Made by a program: the position numbers and the translations under genes. Below the pieces are notes generated by a model, which saw only the letters and a list, made by a program, of their open reading frames with translations, had not been told where the DNA came from and made no database searches. A stretch of DNA of 64,000 nt from Paenibacillus planticolens (GTDB lineage Bacteria; Bacillota; Bacilli; Paenibacillales; NBRC-103111), in contig NZ_WHNZ01000045.1 in assembly GCF_013141725.1 (NCBI RefSeq), positions 301,722-365,721 on the forward strand, in the 5' to 3' direction. This document shows positions 42,974 through 52,668 of the stretch, one piece after another (positions within the stretch are counted from its first letter, which is position 1; each line of letters begins with the position of its first letter).

Positions 42974-44134
42974 CTACTTAGCATACTGCGATTGAATCTC
43001 TTTCACCGCATAAATTAGAGCATCCACTTCTTCATCCGTTGTAAAATAACCGATACTCGCCCGAACTGCTCCCTTAGCTAATGTACCTGCCGATTCGTGG
43101 GCAAGCGGAGAACAATGATAACCGGATCGTACAGCGATCTGGAAAGATTGATCCAAAATAAAGGCAACTTCCGATGAATCCGCATCATCTATATTAAAGG
43201 AGACAATTCCTGTTTTATTTTGTCCAAGTGCGGGACCAAGAATCGTCACCCCTTCAATTCCCAGTAAGCCTTCCATCAGTCTTTGCGTTTGACGCCATTC
43301 TTTTGCATGAATCTTCTCAATGGTTTCCGCCAATACGAATTTGACGCCTTCGTTCAATCCTGCAATCCCGACAGTGTTTTGCGTTCCAGCTTCGTAACGA
43401 TCTGGACGTACCGTTGGTTGCTGAATCGCCTCCGATTGACTGCCTGTCCCTCCGTGCAATAGCGGCTCTAAATCAATGCCAGGATGTATGTAAAGCCCAC
43501 CCGTTCCCTGAGGCCCTAGAAGCCCTTTATGGCCCGGAAAGGCTAACATATCAATATTCATATCATCCACGTGTATAGGCAGTATACCGGCGCTCTGAGC
43601 CGCGTCTACGAGCAGCTTCGCGCCATGAGCCCGACATATCTCACCGATCTCCGCTACTGGCATTATCGTTCCCAATAAATTCGAGCTATGATTGACAACA
43701 ACGAGCGATGTATTCGGTCTTAGCGCCTTTTTGAGCTCATCTATTTGGACATTACCAGCTAGATCATTTTTGATGTACGTAAGTTCTACTCCGATTGTAG
43801 ACTTCAAGTATTCCAGCGGTCTGCGCACGGAGTTATGCTCGATATTTGTGCAGATCACGTGATCTCCTGGTTTAACAAAGCCTTTGATCGCTTGATTTAG
43901 CGCATGCGTTGTATTTAATGCAAACGAAAGATCATTCGGGTTTTTTATTCCGAACAAGCGGGCTAAGTTTTTTCTTGTTTCAAATAACACCCTGCTTGCT
44001 TTCACAGCCATCTGGTGGCTTCCCCGTCCGGGATTGGCTGCGTAATCCTGCATGCACGCCATCATCGCATCCATAACAGCCGGCGGCTTAGGCCAGGATG
44101 ATGCTGCTTGATCAAAGTACATGACACCTTTCAT
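42974..44134 (-). CDS. Cysteine desulfurase family aminotransferase (class V)
   Basis: 386 residues from ATG 44134 (GAGAGG upstream). PLP enzyme: Lys in AFPGHKGLLGPQGTGG, YFDQAASSWPKP at the N-terminus and the C-terminal active Cys in VRSGYHCSPLAHE. Resembles the EF2568-like subgroup linked to selenium/sulfur transfer; the DUF3343 gene nearby fits that. Confidence 0.9.
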   Translation of the reverse strand: MKGVMYFDQAASSWPKPPAVMDAMMACMQDYAANPGRGSHQMAVKASRVLFETRKNLARLFGIKNPNDLSFALNTTHALNQAIKGFVKPGDHVICTNIEHNSVRRPLEYLKSTIGVELTYIKNDLAGNVQIDELKKALRPNTSLVVVNHSSNLLGTIMPVAEIGEICRAHGAKLLVDAAQSAGILPIHVDDMNIDMLAFPGHKGLLGPQGTGGLYIHPGIDLEPLLHGGTGSQSEAIQQPTVRPDRYEAGTQNTVGIAGLNEGVKFVLAETIEKIHAKEWRQTQRLMEGLLGIEGVTILGPALGQNKTGIVSFNIDDADSSEVAFILDQSFQIAVRSGYHCSPLAHESAGTLAKGAVRASIGYFTTDEEVDALIYAVKEIQSQYAK

Positions 44135-44177
44135 TTGTCTCACCCTCTCCTATGGACACAAGGTCCACTCATAAATA

Positions 44178-44229
44178 TAGCATACCTTAGTTTGATCTTT
44201 CTGCTCGAAAGAAAACCATCGGTATGCTA
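44178..44229 (-). terminator. Hairpin after parB
   Basis: TAGCATACC pairs with GGTATGCTA, with an inner CTTTC/GAAAG stem; weak T-tail. Confidence 0.5.
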
Positions 44230-44237
44230 TCTAACTT

Positions 44238-45110
44238 TTAAGAGATTTTACCTTGAAGTAATTCTAGCAGACGGTTTAAGTCATCTTTCGAATAGTAGAG
44301 AAGTTCAATCTTCCCCTTGTCCTGCTGATTTTTGATTTTCACCGTTGTACGATAAATATCTCTAAGTTGATCCTCAGCTTGGTTGATATAGGGGTCTCTG
44401 TTTTTCTCTTTTTGCTTCGTTTTTTCTTTTTCTTGTCCTGGCGATTCTTCCAGCATTTTTACAGCTTCTTCAAGTTCGCGGACACTCCATTGTTTGCTGA
44501 TGGTCGCTTCAGCTAGTTCCTTCTTAATCTTGTCATCCTTCACGCCAACAATTGCTCTCGCATGACCCATGGATAATGTTCCACGTGAAACATATTGTTT
44601 AATTGATTCTGGCAGTTGAAGCAGTCTTAAGAAGTTTGCGATATGAGAACGGCTCTTGCCAACTTTCGCAGAAAGTTCTTCTTGGGTTAACGAAAACTGA
44701 TCGATAATCCCCTGATAAGCAAAAGCAATCTCCATAGCGTTCAGATCTTCCCGCTGAACATTCTCAATCAGTGCAATTTCCATGACTTGTTGATCTGTAA
44801 AGTTTCTTTCAACGGCTGGAATCGTTGCAAGTCCTGATACCTGAGAAGCACGGAATCTTCTCTCACCGGCAATGATTTCGTAGCCCTTAAGAACCTTACG
44901 AACAATGATTGGTTGAATAACGCCATGCTCTTTAATCGAATCAGCTAACTCTTTAATACTATCTTCGTTAAAATGCTTTCTAGGTTGATAAGGGTTAGCT
45001 CTCAATTGCGCTAAAGGGATTTGAATCACTTTATCACTCTCATCAATGTGCAATGACGTGATTAAAGCATCCAAGCCTTTACCTAAACCTTTGTTTAGGC
45101 CTTTGGTCAT
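44238..45110 (-). CDS. parB: Chromosome partitioning protein ParB (Spo0J)
   Basis: 290 residues: N-terminal NTPase/clamp motifs (LRANPYQPRKHF, GERRFRAS), HTH (SLTQEELSAKVGKSRSHIANFLRLL) and C-terminal dimer domain. Binds parS, spreads and loads SMC. A perfect parS lies inside the gene at 44577-44592. Coupled to parA by a 4-base overlap. Confidence 0.96.
   Translation of the reverse strand: MTKGLNKGLGKGLDALITSLHIDESDKVIQIPLAQLRANPYQPRKHFNEDSIKELADSIKEHGVIQPIIVRKVLKGYEIIAGERRFRASQVSGLATIPAVERNFTDQQVMEIALIENVQREDLNAMEIAFAYQGIIDQFSLTQEELSAKVGKSRSHIANFLRLLQLPESIKQYVSRGTLSMGHARAIVGVKDDKIKKELAEATISKQWSVRELEEAVKMLEESPGQEKEKTKQKEKNRDPYINQAEDQLRDIYRTTVKIKNQQDKGKIELLYYSKDDLNRLLELLQGKIS
44577..44592. 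promoter_or_regulatory. parS: parS site inside parB
   Basis: TGTTCCACGTGAAACA, identical to the B. subtilis parS consensus. Confidence 0.93.
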
Positions 45111-45865
45111 ATCGAGATCACTTCCTTCGCAAGCTCTAAATACACTTCCGCGCCTTTTGATCTAGGATCGTAAGTAACAATCGATTGCCCATGACTGGGA
45201 GCTTCGCTTAGGCGAACGTTCCGCGGGATAATCGTTTGATATACTTTAGTTTGAAAGTATTTCTTAACTTCCTCAATGACTTGAATACCGAGGTTTGTTC
45301 TAGCATCAAACATCGTTAACAAGACACCTTCAATTTGAAGCCCTGTATTAAGATGCTTTTGGACCAAGCGAACCGTATTCAGCAGTTGGCTTAACCCTTC
45401 AAGCGCGTAGTATTCACATTGAATTGGGATAATAACAGAATCTGCAGCAGTTAGAGAATTAATCGTAAGAAGACCTAACGAAGGTGGGCAATCAATAAGG
45501 ATGTAATCATACATATGTTTAACTAATTGCAAAGACTTTTTCAATCGAACTTCCCTTGATATCGTTGGAACAAGCTCAATCTCAGCGCCCGCAAGCTGAA
45601 TCGTCGCAGGTACAATTTTAAGGTTTGGAACATTCGTATCAACCGTTGCATCTTTGGGGTGAACATCGTTAATAAGCACATCATAGATGCAATTCACGAC
45701 ATCGGCCTTATTAACACCAATACCACTAGTCGTATTCCCTTGTGGATCGATGTCAACGAGCAGCACTCTCTTCCCGAGCGAAGCTAAGGAAGCACCCAAA
45801 TTCACAGAAGTTGTCGTCTTGCCGACGCCACCCTTCTGATTCGTTATTGCTATAATTTTAGACAA
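45107..45865 (-). CDS. parA: Chromosome partitioning ATPase ParA (Soj)
   Basis: 252 residues. Deviant Walker A KGGVGKTT near residue 13, Walker A' and B (DIDPQGN, LIDCPPSLG). Regulates DnaA and segregation with ParB. TTG 45865 is preferred because GAGGTGA is 9 nt upstream and the N-terminus then matches the family; ATG 45871 is only 2 nt from that site. Confidence 0.95.
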   Translation of the reverse strand: MSKIIAITNQKGGVGKTTTSVNLGASLASLGKRVLLVDIDPQGNTTSGIGVNKADVVNCIYDVLINDVHPKDATVDTNVPNLKIVPATIQLAGAEIELVPTISREVRLKKSLQLVKHMYDYILIDCPPSLGLLTINSLTAADSVIIPIQCEYYALEGLSQLLNTVRLVQKHLNTGLQIEGVLLTMFDARTNLGIQVIEEVKKYFQTKVYQTIIPRNVRLSEAPSHGQSIVTYDPRSKGAEVYLELAKEVISI

Positions 45866-45983
45866 AACCATTTCACCTCAATCGCTTATGTTCCAAATGC
45901 CATTCTAAAAGCAGTATATCTATCTTAACATATCTATCAGCCAGTTACCTCATCTATATTGATAGTTTTATCTCATAAGATGC

Positions 45984-46005
45984 AAAAAAACGGCTTGCGC
46001 CGTTT
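45984..46005 (-). terminator. Terminator of noc
   Basis: AAACGGC/GCCGTTT stem followed on the minus strand by TTTTGC. Confidence 0.85.
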
Positions 46006-46033
46006 AAGGTAGCAATAAATGCTCGGTTATCGT

Positions 46034-46849
46034 TTATCGTTTAGGAATTTTAATGATAATTTCGTAGTGATCCTCATGATCCTGCTCATGCGTATTAATA
46101 TTCAGCCCTGAGCTGGTTACCATCTCAACGGATTGACGAATCGTGTTCAAAGCTAAACGAACATCCTTGGAGAACGAAACTCGACGAGATTTCTTGATTT
46201 TCGCTGCTTCCTTTAAAAAGTTAATCTTAATTTCTGTTTGTTTCACATTCAGCTCTTTCGCAATCACTTCTTCAAGAATTTTCACTTGCAATTCTTCTTG
46301 ATCCAAAGCTAATAAAGCTCTGGCGTGACGCTCTGTGATCTTCCGCTCCATCAAGGCCATCTTAACAGGTTCGCTTAAGTGTAAAAGGCGAATCTTATTG
46401 GCAATGGTTGATTGGCTTTTGCCAAGACGCTGAGCCAAACTCTCTTGCGTCAGGTCATGCATTTCAATCAACTGATGGTAAGCAGCCGCTTCTTCAATTG
46501 CAGTCAAACCTTCACGCTGCAGATTCTCGATAAGAGCAATAGAAGCAGCTTGCGAATCATTAAAATCACGTACAATGGCCGGGATTGTATCAAGACCAAG
46601 TTTCTTCACAGCTCTTAAGCGTCGCTCACCGGCTATAAGCTCAAATATATTGTTTTTGACCCTGACAACGATTGGCTGAATGACACCATGCGTTCGAATC
46701 GTTTGGCACAATTCATCAATACGATCATCATCAAATAAGGTCCTAGGTTGATATGGACTTGGAATAATGTTATTTACCGGTATGTTTTTGACCTCATCCG
46801 TCGACGAACGATCAGCAAGTCCAAATAGCTTTGAAATTTGTTCTTTCAT
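46034..46849 (-). CDS. noc: Nucleoid occlusion protein Noc
   Basis: 271 residues from ATG 46849 (GGTAGGG 6 nt upstream). ParB paralogue starting MKEQISKLFGL, the N-terminal amphipathic membrane-binding helix of Noc, then IIPSPYQPR, GERRLRA and HTH SLAQRLGKSQSTIANKIRLL. Prevents septum formation over the nucleoid. Its position between parA and rsmG is the usual Firmicutes one. Confidence 0.94.
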   Translation of the reverse strand: MKEQISKLFGLADRSSTDEVKNIPVNNIIPSPYQPRTLFDDDRIDELCQTIRTHGVIQPIVVRVKNNIFELIAGERRLRAVKKLGLDTIPAIVRDFNDSQAASIALIENLQREGLTAIEEAAAYHQLIEMHDLTQESLAQRLGKSQSTIANKIRLLHLSEPVKMALMERKITERHARALLALDQEELQVKILEEVIAKELNVKQTEIKINFLKEAAKIKKSRRVSFSKDVRLALNTIRQSVEMVTSSGLNINTHEQDHEDHYEIIIKIPKR

Positions 46850-47072
46850 AGGAAACCCTACCACCAACTCTTCCCGTAGTTTAAGCGACCCATACGATCC
46901 AAAGATAGACGACCTCTTCGTCCTACAGAACGAAAACGCTTGTCAAGTTACGGCGAAGTATGACAAGTGCAATCACATAAACTTACTTCAAATAGAATAG
47001 ATTCTTACTATTTATATATTCTCCATCGAAGCTAAATTTCCTGCTTTTAGTAATTGTGAAACTTAGATGAAA

Positions 47073-47088
47073 TGTTTCACGTGGAACA
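47073..47088. promoter_or_regulatory. parS: parS site between rsmG and noc
   Basis: TGTTTCACGTGGAACA, perfect parS in the opposite orientation, 4 bp after the rsmG stop. Confidence 0.93.
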
Positions 47089-47091
47089 TTT

Positions 47092-47820
47092 TCAACGTTT
47101 AATAAGAGGCTCTTTCAATGGAATTCCCGCTTTTCGTGGGTACTTAGCAGGCGTAGCTCCGAGCTTATGAATCTCAACAAAATGCCGCATCGATTCCTCA
47201 ATTGGCAGCTGCATGTTGAGAACCCTGACTACTTTCCCCTTCAACTCAGATAAGCTAAAGGAAGACTCGCTTAACTCATCTTCAATTTCCGAACCCTTCA
47301 TGGCGATAAACGTGCCATCCTTTTTCACAAAAGGAAGACAAAACTCATTCAACACCTGGAGTCTAGCAACAGCTCTAGCCGTTACCAAATCGAACTGATC
47401 GCGGTATTTAGGTAATCTAGCAATGTCCTCCGCTCTACCATGAACACATTCTGTGTCAGATAGACCTAATTGTGAAACTAGCTCTTTCAAAAAAAGTATT
47501 CGTTTATTCAAAGAATCCACGATCGTTACTTTTAGATGAGGAAAAGCGATTTTCAAAGGAATACTTGGGAACCCCGCGCCTGAACCAATATCAGCAATCG
47601 TAGACACGGAGCTCACATCAAAATTAAAAGCAACAGAAAGAGAGTCGTAGAAATGCTTCAAATAAACCTGCTCTCTCTCTGTGATGCCAGTCAGATTCAT
47701 TTTCTCATTCCACTCTACAAGAGTCTTGTAGTACTGCTCGAATTGATCCAGTTGTAGAGTAGAAAGAGTAATCTGTTGTTTCTCTAAAAATTGAACAAAT
47801 TGTTGTTGTATAGCATCCAT
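47092..47820 (-). CDS. rsmG: 16S rRNA (guanine-527-N7)-methyltransferase RsmG
   Basis: 242 residues; SAM motif ADIGSGAGFPSIPLKIAFP and conserved VTARAVA. Methylates G527 of 16S rRNA (loss gives streptomycin resistance). Starts 4 nt after the mnmG stop. Confidence 0.96.
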   Translation of the reverse strand: MDAIQQQFVQFLEKQQITLSTLQLDQFEQYYKTLVEWNEKMNLTGITEREQVYLKHFYDSLSVAFNFDVSSVSTIADIGSGAGFPSIPLKIAFPHLKVTIVDSLNKRILFLKELVSQLGLSDTECVHGRAEDIARLPKYRDQFDLVTARAVARLQVLNEFCLPFVKKDGTFIAMKGSEIEDELSESSFSLSELKGKVVRVLNMQLPIEESMRHFVEIHKLGATPAKYPRKAGIPLKEPLIKR

Positions 47821-47823
47821 ATA

Positions 47824-49713
47824 TTAACCTCTAGCCGCAGTGACTCTGTTATAGTGTTCCAAATACACAAGAAGGATCGAAATGTCTGAAGGAGTGACAC
47901 CTGCAATACGCGATGCTTGACCGATGGATATCGGGCGGATTTTAGCCAGCTTTTGCTTAGCTTCCGTCGCAATACCATGAATCTCGCTGTATTCGATATC
48001 ATCCGGAATCTTTTTCTTCTCCATTTTCCGCAAACGTTCCACTTGATTGCTTTGCTTTTCAATGTAGCCCGCATATTTAACTTGAATTTCGACCTGCTCC
48101 TTCATTTCATCGTCCAACTCAAGAGGTGAAGGAGACATTTGCTCAATATGCTTATACTCAATTTCAGGACGGCGAAGAAGAGCAATAGCCGGAACGGAAT
48201 TATTTAATACCACACTTTCCAAACTTTCAAGCAGCTGCTGGACATGCGGTTCCGGTCTAATTTTATCCGTATTCAAACGTTCAATTTCTTGATCGACTAA
48301 TGCTTTCTTATTTAAAAATGCCGCATAGCGCTCCTCAGGAATCAAACCAATCTCGTGGCCGATAGGCGTTAAACGCATATCTGCATTGTCATGGCGAAGC
48401 AGCAAACGATATTCAGCGCGTGATGTTAAAAGACGATAAGGCTCATTCGTCCCTTTCGTCACTAGATCATCAATAAGAACACCAATATAGCCTTCAGATC
48501 GATCCAGAACGACCGCCTCTTTGTTTTGCACTTTACGAGCCGCATTAATCCCGGCCATAACTCCCTGCCCAGCTGCTTCTTCATAACCAGAAGTTCCATT
48601 AATTTGTCCAGCCGTAAAAAGACCGCTAACCAGCTTAGTCTCGAGAGACGGCTTCAATTGTGTAGGAACTACCGCATCATATTCTATCGCATAACCGGTA
48701 CGCATCATCTCGACCTTCTCAAGGCCAGGGATTGAGCGCAAAATGCCAAGCTGTACATCTTCCGGCATGCTCGTAGATAAGCCTTGAACATAGTATTCGG
48801 ATGTATTGCGGCCTTCCGGTTCCAGGAAAATTTGATGCTTTGGCTTATCGGCAAAACGAACAATTTTATCCTCGATAGATGGACAATATCTAGGGCCCGT
48901 TCCTTCAATAGCTCCTGAAAACATAGGAGCACGGTGCAAGTTCGAGTTAATAATATTGTGCGTCTCTTCTGACGTATAAGTTAACCAACAAGGCAATTGT
49001 TCATTAGAGCCCGATTTCGTCTCAAAAGAGAAAAACTTAGGCTCATCATCGCCTGGTTGAATTTCTGTTTTGCTGAAATCAATGGAATCCTTATGAACCC
49101 GCGGCGGAGTTCCCGTTTTGAAACGAACGAGATCAAAACCTAATTTACGCAAAGACTCGGAAAGTTTTACAGAAGGCTGCTGGTTATTCGGACCGCTCTC
49201 ATACATAAGCTCGCCCATAATAACTTTACCTCTTAGATAAGTACCCGTTGTAAGCACAATTGCTTTTGCGTAGTACTCAGCGCCTGTTTTCGTAATAACG
49301 CCTTTGATAGCGCCATTTTCTACGATAAGATCTTCAGCCATACCTTGACGTAACGTTAGGTTTGGTGTTGCTTCGATCGTTTCTTTCATTTTGTGCTGAT
49401 ATGAAAATTTGTCGGCTTGTGCACGAAGCGCGTGCACAGCTGGACCTTTCCCCGTATTCAACATACGCATCTGAATGTATGTTTTGTCGATGTTGCGGCC
49501 CATTTCGCCACCAAGCGCGTCGATTTCTCGAACAACGTGGCCCTTCGCAGGACCACCAATGGATGGATTGCATGGCATGAAAGCAACCATATCCAGATTA
49601 ATCGTTAACAGTAGTGTATTGCAGCCCATGCGAGCAGAGGCCAGAGCAGATTCGCAACCTGCGTGTCCGGCGCCGATGACAATAACATCATAATCACCTG
49701 CATGATATCCCAT
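47824..49713 (-). CDS. mnmG: tRNA uridine-5-carboxymethylaminomethyl modification enzyme MnmG
   Basis: 629 residues. FAD motif IVIGAGHAGCESALASARMG, conserved IGGPAKGHVVREIDALGG, and C-terminal tRNA and MnmE-binding helical domain. With MnmE it modifies the wobble uridine of tRNAs. Confidence 0.97.
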   Translation of the reverse strand: MGYHAGDYDVIVIGAGHAGCESALASARMGCNTLLLTINLDMVAFMPCNPSIGGPAKGHVVREIDALGGEMGRNIDKTYIQMRMLNTGKGPAVHALRAQADKFSYQHKMKETIEATPNLTLRQGMAEDLIVENGAIKGVITKTGAEYYAKAIVLTTGTYLRGKVIMGELMYESGPNNQQPSVKLSESLRKLGFDLVRFKTGTPPRVHKDSIDFSKTEIQPGDDEPKFFSFETKSGSNEQLPCWLTYTSEETHNIINSNLHRAPMFSGAIEGTGPRYCPSIEDKIVRFADKPKHQIFLEPEGRNTSEYYVQGLSTSMPEDVQLGILRSIPGLEKVEMMRTGYAIEYDAVVPTQLKPSLETKLVSGLFTAGQINGTSGYEEAAGQGVMAGINAARKVQNKEAVVLDRSEGYIGVLIDDLVTKGTNEPYRLLTSRAEYRLLLRHDNADMRLTPIGHEIGLIPEERYAAFLNKKALVDQEIERLNTDKIRPEPHVQQLLESLESVVLNNSVPAIALLRRPEIEYKHIEQMSPSPLELDDEMKEQVEIQVKYAGYIEKQSNQVERLRKMEKKKIPDDIEYSEIHGIATEAKQKLAKIRPISIGQASRIAGVTPSDISILLVYLEHYNRVTAARG

Positions 49714-49738
49714 AGTTCAACGTCCCTCCCTCTTTTAT

Positions 49739-49769
49739 GAAAATGAAAATGCTGTCGATTTTCATTTTC
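49739..49769 (-). repeat. Hairpin at the mnmE-mnmG junction
   Basis: GAAAATGAAAAT pairs with ATTTTCATTTTC and overlaps the mnmE stop. It has no T-run and may act on mRNA stability rather than ending transcription. Confidence 0.5.
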
Positions 49770-51138
49770 CTAAGCAGAATTGTGTGAAAATTTGATCGAT
49801 CAGCGACTCTCCAACCGAATCACCGATAATTTCGCCAAGCTGCTCCCAAGCCGCTCGAATATCGATTTGAATCATATCAATCGGCACATACTGTTCGTTA
49901 GCATCGAGCGCATCCTCTAAGGAACGTTTCGCTTGCTTCAACAAGGATATGTGTCGGACATTACTAACATACGTCAGATCGCTTGACTCCAGCTTACCCT
50001 CAAAGAAAATTGCAGCAATCGCCTTTTCCAAACGATCGATACCTTTATTCTCAATCAGAGACAACTCCACAATACGTTCCTGTGGAAAATAACTCAGGAC
50101 CTGTTCGACATCCAGCCTTCGACTCAAGTCCGTCTTATTCAAGATAACAATCGTTTGCTTATCCGCCAGCTGCTTCATAAGCGCAATCTCATCAAGTTGG
50201 AGCTCTTCATTGCTGTTCAACACCAATAAAATAAGATCCGCTTCAGCCAAAGCTGTTTTCGATCGCTCGACCCCGATTTGCTCCACGATATCTGTCGTTT
50301 CCCGAATGCCCGCCGTATCCAGCAGCTTGAGCGGAATTCCGCCAATATTCACGAACTCCTCAATGACATCCCTCGTTGTGCCCGGTATATCGGTTACGAT
50401 CGCCCGATTCTCCTGCGCCAACTCATTCAACAGCGAGGATTTCCCAACATTCGGCCTACCCACAATAGCTGTCTCAATGCCCTCGCGCAAAATCTTACCC
50501 TGTTCAGCGGTCACCAAAAGACGGTCAATTTCAACCATAACCGCATCGCATTTGCTTTTTATGAAAGCATTGGTCATCTCTTCTACATCATGCTCCGGGT
50601 AATCAATATTCACTTCGACATGCGCCATTAATTCCACCAGCACATACCGCAAATGCTTGATTTGTTTCGACAAATTTCCTTCAACCTGCTTTAACGCTAC
50701 CTTGAATGCGCGGTCCGATTTGGCCCGAATCAAGTCAATAACCGCTTCCGCTTGTGTTAGATCGATGCGACCGTTCAGGAATGCACGTTTCGTGAATTCG
50801 CCTGGCTCGGCCAATCGAATCCCTTGCTGCAGCAGCAGATCCAGCACTTTCTTCACAGAAACGATGCCCCCGTGACAGCTGACCTCTACTACATCCTCCA
50901 TCGTAAAAGAACGTGGAGCTTTCATTAACGTAACGAGAACCTCCTCTACCTTTTCGGCAGAAGCAGGTTCTACAATGAATCCATAATGTACCGTATGCGT
51001 CGCAGCATCGGATAATTTCGTTTTTGAGCGAAAAACACGCTCCACGAGTGGAACGGCATCATCCCCGCTCACACGAATAACCGCTATCCCACCCTCGCCG
51101 AGTGGCGTAGAAATAGCAGCAATCGTATCATTTAACAT
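49762..51138 (-). CDS. mnmE: tRNA modification GTPase MnmE
   Basis: 458 residues: N-terminal formyl-THF-binding domain, helical domain, G domain with GRPNVGKSS, DIPGTT and NKTD, and the C-terminal FCLGK motif with the catalytic Cys. Confidence 0.97.
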   Translation of the reverse strand: MLNDTIAAISTPLGEGGIAVIRVSGDDAVPLVERVFRSKTKLSDAATHTVHYGFIVEPASAEKVEEVLVTLMKAPRSFTMEDVVEVSCHGGIVSVKKVLDLLLQQGIRLAEPGEFTKRAFLNGRIDLTQAEAVIDLIRAKSDRAFKVALKQVEGNLSKQIKHLRYVLVELMAHVEVNIDYPEHDVEEMTNAFIKSKCDAVMVEIDRLLVTAEQGKILREGIETAIVGRPNVGKSSLLNELAQENRAIVTDIPGTTRDVIEEFVNIGGIPLKLLDTAGIRETTDIVEQIGVERSKTALAEADLILLVLNSNEELQLDEIALMKQLADKQTIVILNKTDLSRRLDVEQVLSYFPQERIVELSLIENKGIDRLEKAIAAIFFEGKLESSDLTYVSNVRHISLLKQAKRSLEDALDANEQYVPIDMIQIDIRAAWEQLGEIIGDSVGESLIDQIFTQFCLGK

Positions 51139-51171
51139 AGTCTTTGCACCTCGAATTTACCTCATCTTAAA

Positions 51172-51201
51172 GAAAAAGCAATGACATGCAAAAGTCATTG
51201 C
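51172..51201 (-). terminator. Terminator after khpB
   Basis: GCAATGAC (51178-51185) pairs with GTCATTGC (51194-51201), followed on the minus strand by TTTTTCTTT. Confidence 0.88.
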
Positions 51202-51209
51202 GGTTAACG

Positions 51210-51827
51210 TTATTTGACGGCGATTACAACCCGACGATTCGGTTCTTCGCCTTTGCTATATGTTTTGACAACGGGATGCCCTTGCAATTCAGCATGAATA
51301 ATCTTGCGTTCTTGCGAGTTCATCGGCTCCAAAATAACTTCTTTTTTCGACTTTATGACACGATTCGCCAGCCTCAAGGCCAGCTCCTCCAGCGTCTTTT
51401 TCCGCCTGTCGCGGAAATTCTCCGCATCTAAGATAATGCGAAAATGCGAATTCGCATAGCGATTGGCGACAATATTGACTAAATATTGCAGCGCATCGAG
51501 GGTTTGTCCTCTTTTACCGATCAAAATCCCTAACTCAGAGCCACTCATATTCAAAAGGTAGCCTTCGCGATCCTTTGTCGTATCTATGGTGATGGAAATT
51601 TTCATCGCTTCGAACATATCTTGTAAGAAAGCAATGGCTTCCTCAAGTGGATCTGGTATCAATTCAAGCTCAACCTTAGCTTCTTTGGAACCAATAAACC
51701 CGAACAACCCTCGTGAGGGCTGTTCCAAAATATGAATCTTTACACGATCCTCAGAAACCTGCCATTGAGATAGACCGGCATTCACCGCTAGCTCAATAGT
51801 TTTTCCAGTCACCACAATTTTTTTCAT
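51210..51827 (-). CDS. khpB: RNA-binding protein KhpB (Jag/EloR)
   Basis: 205 residues: Jag-N (TGKTIELAVNAGLSQW), KH domain (GILIGKRGQTLDALQYLVN) and R3H domain (ERKIIHAEL). Involved in cell elongation control with KhpA. Start overlaps the yidC stop (ATGA). Confidence 0.94.
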   Translation of the reverse strand: MKKIVVTGKTIELAVNAGLSQWQVSEDRVKIHILEQPSRGLFGFIGSKEAKVELELIPDPLEEAIAFLQDMFEAMKISITIDTTKDREGYLLNMSGSELGILIGKRGQTLDALQYLVNIVANRYANSHFRIILDAENFRDRRKKTLEELALRLANRVIKSKKEVILEPMNSQERKIIHAELQGHPVVKTYSKGEEPNRRVVIAVK

Positions 51828-52597
51828 TTGGACAGGCCACCCTTATTATTTTGAGATCCAGGATTTTTTTGTTTTCCAGGAGAACCATAAATAAAGTAAG
51901 ACTGAATAATGGTGAAGATGTTACCGTAAATCCAGTACAGCGGCAGAGCAGCTGCGAAATTCATGGACATCACGAAGATCATAACTGGGAAAATGTATAG
52001 TAAGCTTTTCATTTGTTGATTCATTTGTGAGGACATAAACATTTGTTGAACGAACGTAGTTGCCGCGGCGATCAATGGCAGGACGTAATAATGATCAGGC
52101 TGGCCTAAATTCATCCATAAAAAAGTATGCTCGCGAATGTGATCATTACGCATGATAGCTTGATAAAGCGCAATCAGAATTGGCATTTGAACAATGATTG
52201 GGAAACATCCGGCTAACGGATTCACACCATTTGACTGGAACAGCTTCATTGTCTCTTCCTGCTGCTTCTTCGCATCATCTTTATACTTTTCTTTAAGCTT
52301 CTTCATCTCAGGCTGCAATTCTTGCATCCGTTTAGAGCTCTTATACTGTTTCAGCGTCAGAGGCAAAATGATGAGACGAATAATGATTGTTACGACTAAG
52401 ATGGATAAGCCGTATTGACCCCATAGCTTGTCTGCGAACCAGTCGAGCGTTTGCGAAAGCGGGTACACAAAATATTTAACAAAAAAACCTGCCGTGTTGG
52501 GATCAATTGGTGCCATAGCAGCGCTGCTAGGACTACATCCTGACAACAATAAGATCAACGCAGAAAGAGCTGTAAGCAAATAGAGTCGACGAGTCAA
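51824..52597 (-). CDS. yidC: Membrane protein insertase YidC (SpoIIIJ)
   Basis: 257 residues from TTG 52597 (AGGAGG 8 nt upstream). Lipoprotein signal with Cys in LLLSGCS, then five TM segments with the conserved Arg-containing groove (LTLKQYKSSKRMQELQPEMK). Inserts membrane proteins and is needed for forespore development. Confidence 0.95.
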   Translation of the reverse strand: MTRRLYLLTALSALILLLSGCSPSSAAMAPIDPNTAGFFVKYFVYPLSQTLDWFADKLWGQYGLSILVVTIIIRLIILPLTLKQYKSSKRMQELQPEMKKLKEKYKDDAKKQQEETMKLFQSNGVNPLAGCFPIIVQMPILIALYQAIMRNDHIREHTFLWMNLGQPDHYYVLPLIAAATTFVQQMFMSSQMNQQMKSLLYIFPVMIFVMSMNFAAALPLYWIYGNIFTIIQSYFIYGSPGKQKNPGSQNNKGGLSK

Positions 52598-52668
52598 AAT
52601 GAGATCCTCCTAAATATCTTTTCCAACATAAACTATAACACAATTTCAGCGTGCAAGGAAATATAGCT

